Shown here: in pieces, positions 1 to 5,527 of the stretch
Numbering within the stretch: the stretch's first letter is position 1
How the letters are laid out: every line of letters begins with the position of its first letter
Origin: Deltaproteobacteria bacterium
GTDB taxonomy: Bacteria; Desulfobacterota; Syntrophobacteria; BM002
NCBI GenBank assembly: GCA_020350905.1
Contig: CP070843.1
Location: forward strand, 2,473,494 to 2,484,582
Reading direction: 5' to 3'
Length of the DNA: 11,089 nt
Made by a program: the position numbers and the translations under genes
The notes under the pieces: generated by a model
Told to the model about the DNA's origin: nothing
Databases searched by the model: none
The model's input: the letters and a program-made list of their open reading frames with translations, nothing else

Positions 1-2
1 CT

Positions 3-173
3 GCTTTTGGTGGTAAACAGGCTGTGATAGTTGCAATGCTGATGGAGGTTCTTAGAAGTAAGGCAGATAATCTTAGTCTCATACTGGACGCTTTTGTATC
101 ACTCGGCCATCTTGATAAAGTGGGACAACACAAAGAACTAGAGGAAGTAGTTGCACGGCTCAGGTGTGAATGA
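3..173 (+). CDS. 3' end of an unidentified protein (partial)
   Basis: An open frame enters from the left edge and runs 56 codons to TGA at 171-173. The visible residues read AFGGKQAVIVAMLMEVLRSK and then a second helix-like stretch ending EELEEVV-like and ARLRCE. The pattern of hydrophobic and charged residues is typical of the helical C-terminus of a soluble protein. I do not recognise the family. The gene points toward the dehydrogenase on the other strand, with 66 bases between the two stop codons. No intrinsic terminator is seen between them, only a half copy of the palindromic repeat. Because only the tail is visible, it is also possible that this frame is open by chance. Confidence 0.5.
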   Translation, partial: AFGGKQAVIVAMLMEVLRSKADNLSLILDAFVSLGHLDKVGQHKELEEVVARLRCE

Positions 174-220
174 AGCATTCATGCAGTTATGGTTAATCTT
201 TTTCAAAATCTCCAGACACC

Positions 221-243
221 AATTCATGACATATCCGGGCTAG
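221..243. repeat. Half copy of dispersed AGCCCGGATATTTCA-type palindrome
   Basis: The sequence AATTCATGACATATCCGGGC followed by TAG matches the centre and right arm of the perfect palindrome at 10371-10400, while the left arm is missing. The CTA at 240-242 is the TAG stop codon, on the minus strand, of the dehydrogenase gene. The repeat therefore overlaps the end of that gene. Confidence 0.75.
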
Positions 244-1169
244 GTTTTGACTTCCGTGTTGGAAAGTTGCTCCAATGCCAACATGAGGGCCTGGGTGCCC
301 AACTTACCGTGTCCCTGGGCCTTGACCGCCAGGTAGAGCTGGTGGACCAAAGCCAGTCCGGGCAGAACAAGCCCCAACCGTTGAGCCTCATCCAAGGCTA
401 TGGACATGTCTTTGATGAAATGTTCGACGAAGAATCCCGGGTCAAAATTGCGTCGGAGAACGCGGGGGGCCGTGTTGTCAAGAGTCCAGCAGGCGGCAGC
501 ACCGCTACGAACAGAACGCAGCATGGTCTCCAGATCTAGGCCTGCTTTATATCCATAGAGAAGACTTTCGCAAACGCCAATCATGGTGCCGGCTATAACG
601 ATCTGGTTACACATTTTGGCGTGCTGTCCAGCGCCAGGGCCGCCCTGGTGGACGATCTGCTTTCCCATGGTTTCCAGTAGGGGCTTGATGGCCTCAGTAA
701 CACCCTTGCTTCCACCGACCATAATAGAGAGCGTGCCATGGCGCGCTCCCACATCGCCTCCCGACACCGGAGCGTCGACTGCGTGCACTGACTTTGATGC
801 TGCCGCAGAGTAAATCTCCTGGGCCAGAGTTGGCGAGGTTGTGGTCATATCAATAACGATACTGCCCGGGTTGGCGGCGGTCAAAATGCCACTCTCGCCC
901 AGATAAACTTCACGTACATCTTCTGGAAATCCGACCATGGTGAAGATTGCATCAGACTGCCCCGCTACTGCCCGGGATGACTCCGCCCAGGTTGCACCCG
1001 CGTCCAAAAGTGGCTGAGCTTTGGCCTCGGTGCGGCTATAGATTGTGACCTTATAGCCCTTGGTTAGTAGGTGGTTGCACATGGAGAGCCCCATGACTCC
1101 GGTACCGATCCAGCCAATGCGGGTTTTCAAGGAAATCATAGAAGGTACGTTATCTCTGTTCATAATCAT
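240..1169 (-). CDS. NAD(P)-dependent beta-hydroxyacid dehydrogenase (3-hydroxyisobutyrate dehydrogenase family)
   Basis: This 309-residue protein belongs to the cytosolic beta-hydroxyacid dehydrogenase family, which includes 3-hydroxyisobutyrate dehydrogenase and tartronate semialdehyde reductase and oxidises or reduces small hydroxy acids with NAD(P). The Rossmann motif GWIGTGVMG is at residues 19-27. The substrate-binding motif DAPVSGG is at 132-138. The catalytic lysine is K185 in GAGQHAKMCNQ, with N189 nearby, and the cofactor-contacting FIKD is at 251-254. The length is usual for the family. The start is uncertain: Met1, Met3 and Met11 are all ATG. AGGGACAGGG upstream supports Met1 or Met3, whereas Met11 gives the usual short lead before the Rossmann strand. 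The gene is divergent from the crotonase-family gene. The exact substrate cannot be read from the sequence. Valine breakdown is one possibility because a crotonase-family gene lies next door, but that is inference. Confidence 0.92.
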   Translation of the reverse strand: MIMNRDNVPSMISLKTRIGWIGTGVMGLSMCNHLLTKGYKVTIYSRTEAKAQPLLDAGATWAESSRAVAGQSDAIFTMVGFPEDVREVYLGESGILTAANPGSIVIDMTTTSPTLAQEIYSAAASKSVHAVDAPVSGGDVGARHGTLSIMVGGSKGVTEAIKPLLETMGKQIVHQGGPGAGQHAKMCNQIVIAGTMIGVCESLLYGYKAGLDLETMLRSVRSGAAACWTLDNTAPRVLRRNFDPGFFVEHFIKDMSIALDEAQRLGLVLPGLALVHQLYLAVKAQGHGKLGTQALMLALEQLSNTEVKT

Positions 1170-1251
1170 TGCCCTGTCCCTACAAGTGTTGTTTTTTCAA
1201 GTTAACACCATTTGGTTATAAACTAAAGGCTCAGATCATATAGCACAAGAG

Positions 1252-1447
1252 AGTAGCCAGTAGTCAGTGGCATAGAGCATGATAGATTGAAGATTTTAGA
1301 TTTAGGATTTCAGATTGATTTAAGACAGCAACCCAGTTGATACTAGAACATTCCTAAATCTCACATCTCACATCTCATATTCCAAATCCGCAATCCCAAA
1401 TCACCTCCCCATGCTTGTCTCTCCTGGCTCCTGGATTCTGACTCCTC
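1252..1447. repeat. Degenerate 7-base-periodic array, 28 heptads in one phase
   Basis: This occupies most of the 449-base gap between the two divergent metabolic genes. Read in steps of seven from 1252, neighbouring units resemble each other and drift gradually: AGTAGCC, AGTAGTC, AGTGGCA; then TTGAAGA, TTTTAGA, TTTAGGA, TTTCAGA; then AATCTCA, CATCTCA, CATCTCA, TATTCCA, AATCCGC, AATCCCA, AATCACC; then TCTCCTG, GCTCCTG, GATTCTG, ACTCCTC. The phase holds over all 196 bases. The 1284-1318 block (AGATT-rich) and the 1356-1404 block (AATCT-rich) are roughly reverse complements, so a long imperfect hairpin is possible. Heptameric tandem repeats called STRRs are known from heterocystous cyanobacteria. 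The function here is unknown. Nothing else gene-like is seen in the gap. Confidence 0.75.
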
Positions 1448-1554
1448 TCAATCAAACCTGAAACATTGACAGTGTGGTCCTTGGCTTGCTATTCTGCTTT
1501 CAGCTTTTTTACCAATGAGTTTTCATCCATGTTTTTCGGTCTTACTGATCATGA

Positions 1555-1581
1555 CCATGGAAAGCAGCGCATATTCCATGG
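1555..1581. promoter_or_regulatory. Inverted repeat upstream of the crotonase gene (possible operator)
   Basis: The perfect 8-base arms CCATGGAA (1555-1562) and TTCCATGG (1574-1581) are separated by 11 bases. The site ends 37 bases before the start codon and lies upstream of the ribosome binding site. Size and spacing fit a dimeric repressor such as TetR or GntR, which often control acyl-CoA genes. No regulator gene is present here, so the assignment rests on symmetry and position only. Confidence 0.35.
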
Positions 1582-1618
1582 GGATTCATCTGCCAGATTT
1601 CTTATAAGGAGATAAGCT

Positions 1619-2395
1619 ATGTCATACACCAACGTCCTTGTGGAGAAACAAGATCGTATCGGCCAGATTACCCTGAATAGACCAGCAGAGATGAACACTT
1701 TCAACGTGCCTTTTGCCCGGGAGTTGAATGACGCCTTGGCGGAGATGGACGAGGACCCGGAGGTGCGAGTTGTAGTGATCAAAGCTGCGGGCAAACATTT
1801 CTCTACCGGTATTTCCCTCGCCGAATTTAAGGACAAAACGAATAAGGAATACCGCGAATTCATCCGCTTGATGGACGAACACAATCATACTCTTGCCAAG
1901 ATGAAAAAGCCGGTGATTGCGTCGGTGAAAGGCTATGCTCTCGCCAACGGCGCCGGTCTGATCTTTGCTTGTGATCTGGCCGTGGCTGCAGAGGATGCCA
2001 CACTGGGGACTACCGCTATCAATGTTGGTCTTATTTGTACTGGCCCGGCTGTACCCCTGGCACGCTCTCTCGGCCGCAAGAAAACCCTTGAGATGATACT
2101 CACAGGTGACATGATCTCAGCGAGCGAAGCTGCGAAACTGGGATTAGTCAACAAAGTAGTGCCAGCAGACGAGCTTGAAGAAGCCACCATGGAATTGGCC
2201 CGAAAACTTGCTGCCAAGAGCCCGCTGGCGCTGCAAATCGGCAAAACAGCAATGTATGCAATGCAAGATGTCCCCTACCATCAATCGATCGACTACCTAA
2301 GCGAGCTTTTTGCTGCCCTTTGCAGTACCGATGATGCTGAGGAGGGAGTGAAGGCGTTCTTGGAAAAGAGAAAACCGGTCTGGAAGGAAAGGTAG
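1619..2395 (+). CDS. Enoyl-CoA hydratase/isomerase (crotonase) family protein, ECHDC3-like
   Basis: This 258-residue crotonase-fold protein should bind an acyl-CoA thioester in the cytosol. The first oxyanion-hole segment is AAGKHFSTGISL at residues 56-67, and the second lies in GYALANGAGLIFACDL at 105-120. Aligned with mitochondrial enoyl-CoA hydratase, the catalytic Glu144 position is G113 and the Glu164 position is A133, so neither acid is present. The glycine usual at the second oxyanion position falls on N110. The stretch INVGLICTGPAVPLARSLGR at 134-153 resembles the ECHDC3 subgroup (typical NVGLFCSTP), whose members also lack these acids and whose reaction is poorly defined. Classical hydration is therefore doubtful; isomerase, hydrolase or other thioester chemistry is possible. 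The start is well supported by AAGGAG at 1606-1611, seven bases before ATG. It stands alone on this strand. Confidence 0.9.
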   Translation: MSYTNVLVEKQDRIGQITLNRPAEMNTFNVPFARELNDALAEMDEDPEVRVVVIKAAGKHFSTGISLAEFKDKTNKEYREFIRLMDEHNHTLAKMKKPVIASVKGYALANGAGLIFACDLAVAAEDATLGTTAINVGLICTGPAVPLARSLGRKKTLEMILTGDMISASEAAKLGLVNKVVPADELEEATMELARKLAAKSPLALQIGKTAMYAMQDVPYHQSIDYLSELFAALCSTDDAEEGVKAFLEKRKPVWKER

Positions 2396-2453
2396 CCGTA
2401 TACTTTACTTGACCCTCATACCATAGTATTCATATCCTGCACTTGATGTCTTC

Positions 2454-2586
2454 TGGAGTATTGGAGTGATTAATAATTCCAAATAACAAATCACCATGAC
2501 TAAGGCTTCAGTGTTCAGCTACTATGTTTCTTTTTCCTGATACCCGACACCTGATACCATGAGATTTGGTGCTTGGAATTTGATAT
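2454..2586. repeat. Second degenerate heptad array, 19 units, with inverted repeat
   Basis: This lies in the 427-base spacer after the crotonase gene. Read in sevens from 2454, the units include TGGAGTA, TTGGAGT; AATTCCA, AATAACA, AATCACC; TGATACC, CGACACC, TGATACC; and TTGGTGC, TTGGAAT, TTGATAT, with no phase slip over 133 bases. Within it, the arm at 2476-2493 and the arm at 2564-2581 are inverted repeats matching at 15 of 18 positions. The rest of the spacer (2587-2800) shows no gene I can support; a 71-codon open frame starting at 2573 has no ribosome binding site and begins inside the array. Confidence 0.65.
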
Positions 2587-2822
2587 TTTGCAGTGCCCCA
2601 TCACTCCGGCCGCAAGGGATTCCCTACCTATTCTACCCTCATTTGGTATTCTTTTTGCAATAAGAGCCGTCAGTCTTGAGGTGATAGGCTGGAGACATTA
2701 CTGCTGGAAGAAGCACTTGATAGCAGCTCATTGTCAGCCTCGGACCATTATCTACAGCCACTTATTGGATGTCCGGTTTCGCTGGTAAGCCCAGAACTTG
2801 ATTGTGGAGGTTGTGAAAAGCA

Positions 2823-3602
2823 ATGGATGATCTATCCCAAGCCATGAAAGAAGCTACCGCCTACCTAGATCGGCAGAAAGATGAGAAGAGGGAAGTACAA
2901 CCAAAGAAAGAGGTAGGATCTGCGCCGAAGCCCAAGGTAAGTGCTGTTAAGAGGAAAACAATGGAGGTCCAGAGCAATCCTGCTCTGGTATTGGCCTATG
3001 GTGGTGCGATTGCCCTGGCAATTCTTGCAGTGGGGATATCGACGCAGTGGTTAATACCGGCGCTAGCCGCTGGTTTTGGTATTGCAACCAACATGATCTC
3101 CAAAGGAATTTTAACTCCTGGCTCAGAGTACTTGTGGGTCATACCGGTCGGCGCTGGAGGCCTCGTTCTCATTGGTGGTGTGGGGGTGATCTTTCTTCTG
3201 ATCAAAATAGTCAGACAAGCAAGCGGCCAACTCTATCTGGCAGTTTTACCTTTACTTGGGGTTCTGGCAGGCTTTAGTGTGAATTTGTGTAAGGATTTCT
3301 TCCCGCACGATCCGCTGGTACGAATCGGGTTTGCTGCAGTGGCAACCTGTCTATTCGTCCTTGGGGGTCTGTGGTGGAGGAGGTACGGTATTTTGAACAA
3401 AATTGCAGGTACTTTTCTTACGCTGCTCTCGCCCCTGGTCATTCTCGCTCATGGAGTGAGCGAAAATATCGGTGCAGGAGGGTGGGGCGCTGCTGTGGGC
3501 AAAGTAACCGCCCAAAGCTGGATAGCTCTAGGCGGGCTCCTGGCTCTTCTGGTCTTGATCGCACTCCTTGCCTTTACCCTTGGGGATGAAATCAATCCGT
3601 GA
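2823..3602 (+). CDS. Polytopic membrane protein of unknown function
   Basis: This is a 259-residue protein I cannot assign to a family. Residues 1-50 are soluble and rich in Lys, Glu and Gln, consistent with a charged cytoplasmic helix. After that come about six hydrophobic segments, roughly at 55-75, 104-129, 136-154, 167-185, 193-211 and 231-253, with a shorter hydrophobic stretch near 77-90. The loops are short and carry positive charges such as RQ at 131 and WWRRYG at 184-189, so it is probably an inner-membrane protein. The start ATG is preceded by GGAGG at 2806-2810 with a long 12-base spacing; the next in-frame ATG, at codon 8, has no better site. It stands alone between two heptad-repeat spacers, so context does not suggest a role. 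Confidence 0.75.
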   Translation: MDDLSQAMKEATAYLDRQKDEKREVQPKKEVGSAPKPKVSAVKRKTMEVQSNPALVLAYGGAIALAILAVGISTQWLIPALAAGFGIATNMISKGILTPGSEYLWVIPVGAGGLVLIGGVGVIFLLIKIVRQASGQLYLAVLPLLGVLAGFSVNLCKDFFPHDPLVRIGFAAVATCLFVLGGLWWRRYGILNKIAGTFLTLLSPLVILAHGVSENIGAGGWGAAVGKVTAQSWIALGGLLALLVLIALLAFTLGDEINP

Positions 3603-3635
3603 GGTATAGTCCTTGCCGCGAGGTTGTAAGCTCTT

Positions 3636-3723
3636 TGATCTCCATTCTGCATTCTAAAACTGGGAACCCGCCCGAAGGGTGGGAGTCCGCAGGACAAATC
3701 GAAAATCCCTGGGTTCCATCACT
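3636..3723. repeat. Short heptad array interrupted by a GC-rich hairpin
   Basis: Heptads TGATCTC, CATTCTG, CATTCTA and AAACTGG run at 3636-3663, and AAATCCC, TGGGTTC and CATCACT at 3703-3723. Between them lies the hairpin CCCGCCC-GAA-GGGTGGG at 3667-3683, stem of seven with one G-U pair. The 14 bases at 3643-3656 match the array at 4097-4110 at 13 positions, and AAATCCCTGGGTTCCAT aligns with AGATTCCTGGATTCCAT there. These spacers thus share ancestry or a common generating process. The hairpin lacks a T-run, so it is not a convincing terminator for the membrane protein gene. Confidence 0.55.
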
Positions 3724-3828
3724 TTTGCGGACTGCTCCTTTACCCTTGCTCTCTGCGGCACGATTGTGTAATCTACCGGCTAGCGAAGACGACGCAGTCA
3801 GTATCGGAGGTTAAAAGGAGGCTACACC

Positions 3829-4005
3829 ATGGATCCGGCGAAAAAACAAGCGATTAAGGAAAAAATGGAAGAAAAGGGAGTCGGTTTTGACAAAGCGGCC
3901 GAAGAGCTCAAAGTTCCGGAACTGATTTTGGCCCTTTATCTCAAAGAAGATTCTAATCCCATCCCCAAGAGAATCGTTGATGGGCTCAACAATCTGCTTC
4001 AATAA
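3829..4005 (+). CDS. 58-residue small soluble protein, possible helix-turn-helix fold
   Basis: An ATG is preceded by AAGGAGG at 3815-3821 with seven-base spacing, the best ribosome binding site on this side of the window. The frame is open for 58 codons to TAA at 4003-4005 and is followed closely by an intrinsic terminator. The protein starts MDPAKKQAIKEKMEEKGVGF, continues DKAAEELKVPELILALYLKE and ends KRIVDGLNNLLQ. It appears all-helical and highly charged. The order of helices around AAEELKVPELILALYL recalls a compact XRE-like helix-turn-helix or a small helical adaptor, but I do not recognise a family. It is an independent one-gene transcription unit judging by its terminator. The minus-strand open frame covering the same bases is a shadow. 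Confidence 0.8.
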   Translation: MDPAKKQAIKEKMEEKGVGFDKAAEELKVPELILALYLKEDSNPIPKRIVDGLNNLLQ

Positions 4006-4031
4006 TAGCGCCGCAGATTGATAGTCAGAGA

Positions 4032-4056
4032 AAAAAGCAGCCGCTGGCTGCTTTTT
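4032..4056 (+). terminator. Rho-independent terminator
   Basis: AAAAAGCAGCC at 4032-4042 pairs perfectly with GGCTGCTTTTT at 4046-4056 across a GCT loop, giving an 11-base-pair stem that ends in a T-run. It is 27 bases after the stop of the 58-residue protein gene. Because the left arm is an A-run, it could also stop transcription arriving from the AzlCD genes on the other strand. Confidence 0.9.
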
Positions 4057-4082
4057 GTATTTAGCCCTACCGTGAGTTTGTG

Positions 4083-4138
4083 AGCTCCTAGATCTGCAAT
4101 CTGCATTCTAAGATCTAAGATTCCTGGATTCCATTTTG
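4083..4138. repeat. Fourth heptad array between the small gene and azlD
   Basis: Units read AGCTCCT, AGATCTG, CAATCTG, CATTCTA, AGATCTA, AGATTCC, TGGATTC and CATTTTG in one phase. This fills most of the space between the terminator and the azlD stop codon. It shares the segment CTGCATTCTA and the ending CCTGGATTCCAT-like with the array at 3636-3723, and CCTGGATTC with 1431-1439. Confidence 0.6.
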
Positions 4139-4150
4139 GGTCACTTGGGC

Positions 4151-4498
4151 TTAGAGCAATTTCCCTACCACCCAGAAAAGCAGCATACCGACAACAACCG
4201 TCCCTCCTAAAGATTTGGTTTTTAGGGCAAAAAGAAATGTGGGAAGAGCCACCCACAGCTGTGGCTGAGAAAAATCCAGGTGGCGCGGATTACCGCCGGT
4301 CACAAGCTCAGGAAAGACCAGAGCACTGAGAATGGCGACCGGGATCAAATCCAACCACTCGGAAAACCATTGGGGCAACTGGCGCCGTGACAGGAAAAAA
4401 ATGGGAAACCAGCGTGGGATGTAGGTGACCAATCCCATGCCAACCACCAAGATGAGATACTCTGAATGTATCATAGGAACAATCTTTTCATGGTGCAC
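4151..4498 (-). CDS. azlD: AzlD family branched-chain amino acid export subunit
   Basis: This 115-residue integral membrane protein is the small partner of AzlC; in characterised systems such as Bacillus AzlCD the pair exports branched-chain amino acids. The family signature is clear: VTYIPRWFPIFFLSRRQLP at residues 24-42, then a segment WLDLIPVAILSALVFPEL at 48-65. Hydrophobic segments lie near 13-31, 50-66, 80-94 and 97-113. The outermost start is GTG at 4498. The ATG nine codons in (position 4474) is an alternative, and neither has a strong ribosome binding site. The gap to the upstream azlC stop is only 34 bases, so the two are probably translated from one message. The substrate is inferred from family. 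Confidence 0.9.
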   Translation of the reverse strand: MHHEKIVPMIHSEYLILVVGMGLVTYIPRWFPIFFLSRRQLPQWFSEWLDLIPVAILSALVFPELVTGGNPRHLDFSQPQLWVALPTFLFALKTKSLGGTVVVGMLLFWVVGKLL

Positions 4499-4532
4499 AT
4501 TTTTCCGGGAGAAGTCAGGAAAAAGTAACTGT

Positions 4533-5255
4533 TCATGCCGGTGTTAACCGTCGGAAGACAACGCCGAAAGTAGCAGCCAGGATTGAGGCCAGAACAATGT
4601 AGACATTTCCGGGAACGAGCAGTGCGAGAATTGCCGCCAAAACACCGGCAATAATCGCGGTAACTGTATACAGCTTCCCTCTGAGTTGAAAGACGAGAAG
4701 GCAGAGAAACATGGCAATGAGCGCATAATCAATACCAAACGCTCCGGCCGGAATGAACTGGCCGCTATAAGCTCCTAATATGCTGCTACCGATCCAAGCT
4801 GCATTTGCAGTGTGGTTGAGCACCACGGCTTGACGCCAATCCCAATTACCATTCCTAAATCGAGTCAGGTTCACTGCAAAACTCTCGTCAGTTACGCCGT
4901 AGGCAAACAGAGCTGCCCACCCGCCGCTTAACGACCGCAGGTAGACAGCAAGGGACGAACTCATCAGTACATGTCTCAAGTTGATTACGAAAGTGGTTAT
5001 GACAATGGACAGTACTGTTGCGCCTCCACTGAGCATTGATACGGCTATAAACTGAGAACTTCCAGCAAAAACCAGGAGAGACATAAGACCAATTTCCACA
5101 GGATGGAGGCCGGCTTTTTGAGCCAGCACGCCAAAAGCCAATCCAATGGGGAAATAGCCCAGGCAGATTGGCCATGCCGCCTGCATACCTTCTCTCGCAA
5201 TCGGTCCAGGGTCTCCCTTCTCTTTGGTAGAAACATGAATCTCAACCATGTTCAC
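4533..5255 (-). CDS. azlC: AzlC family branched-chain amino acid export subunit
   Basis: This 240-residue inner-membrane protein is the larger subunit of an AzlCD exporter. The conserved N-terminal block WPICLGYFPIGLAFGVLA is at residues 28-45, SLLVFAGSSQFIAVSML is at 59-75, and the INLRHVLMSSSL signature is at 91-102. Further hydrophobic segments follow to the C-terminus near residue 233. The length is normal for the family. The start ATG at 5255 has GGGGTGA close upstream; the ATG at codon 3 is equally possible and gives better spacing. It is first of the two-gene azlCD unit. No Lrp or AzlB-like regulator gene is in the window, although an inverted repeat lies about 120 bases upstream. Confidence 0.92.
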   Translation of the reverse strand: MNMVEIHVSTKEKGDPGPIAREGMQAAWPICLGYFPIGLAFGVLAQKAGLHPVEIGLMSLLVFAGSSQFIAVSMLSGGATVLSIVITTFVINLRHVLMSSSLAVYLRSLSGGWAALFAYGVTDESFAVNLTRFRNGNWDWRQAVVLNHTANAAWIGSSILGAYSGQFIPAGAFGIDYALIAMFLCLLVFQLRGKLYTVTAIIAGVLAAILALLVPGNVYIVLASILAATFGVVFRRLTPA

Positions 5256-5284
5256 CCCGCTTTAAGATATCCCATGAAACGTGG

Positions 5285-5313
5285 ATCTTATTATTTTCCG
5301 CCCACTCAAGCAA
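5285..5313 (-). promoter_or_regulatory. Possible sigma-70-like promoter for azlC
   Basis: On the minus strand, TTGCTT (5313-5308) and TAAGAT (5290-5285) are 17 bases apart, about 30 bases before the azlC start. Agreement with consensus is only partial, three of six and four of six, so this is a tentative reading. Confidence 0.25.
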
Positions 5314-5376
5314 GTATGTTGACTACTGCTTTCTTAACCTCACATCCAATCCCCAAGCATACACCCCTTGCCCACC

Positions 5377-5407
5377 ATTTCTCTTCGATGCAGCTGTGAA
5401 GAGAAAT
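5377..5407. promoter_or_regulatory. Perfect 10-base inverted repeat in the azlC / LysM-hydrolase divergent spacer
   Basis: ATTTCTCTTC (5377-5386) and GAAGAGAAAT (5398-5407) are perfect reverse complements separated by 11 bases. The site is centred in the 272-base divergent spacer, about 120 bases from each start codon. There is no T-run after either arm, so a terminator is unlikely. A binding site for a dimeric regulator of one or both flanking genes is the simplest reading. The rest of this spacer holds no gene I can support. Confidence 0.4.
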
Positions 5408-5527
5408 TGCTGAAAAAATTCATAATAACAAATACCTACGTGGATATTTCGGCACGATCATTGCTCTTTCATTAAAACATACCATTTTATCCACGGAGAG
5501 ATAAGAGAAAGCAATAAGGTTAACATA

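Noticed and set aside
189..539. 116-codon plus-strand open frame
   Set aside because: It is antisense to the strongly supported dehydrogenase and has no ribosome binding site or protein-like pattern.
2573..2788. 71-codon plus-strand open frame
   Set aside because: It starts inside a heptad-repeat array, has no ribosome binding site and an unconvincing composition.
3667..3683. Intrinsic terminator for the polytopic membrane protein gene
   Set aside because: The hairpin is stable but no T-run follows on either strand.
3599..3814. 71-codon plus-strand open frame after the membrane protein gene
   Set aside because: It overlaps the stop codon of the preceding gene and runs through repeat and hairpin DNA without a ribosome binding site upstream that fits.
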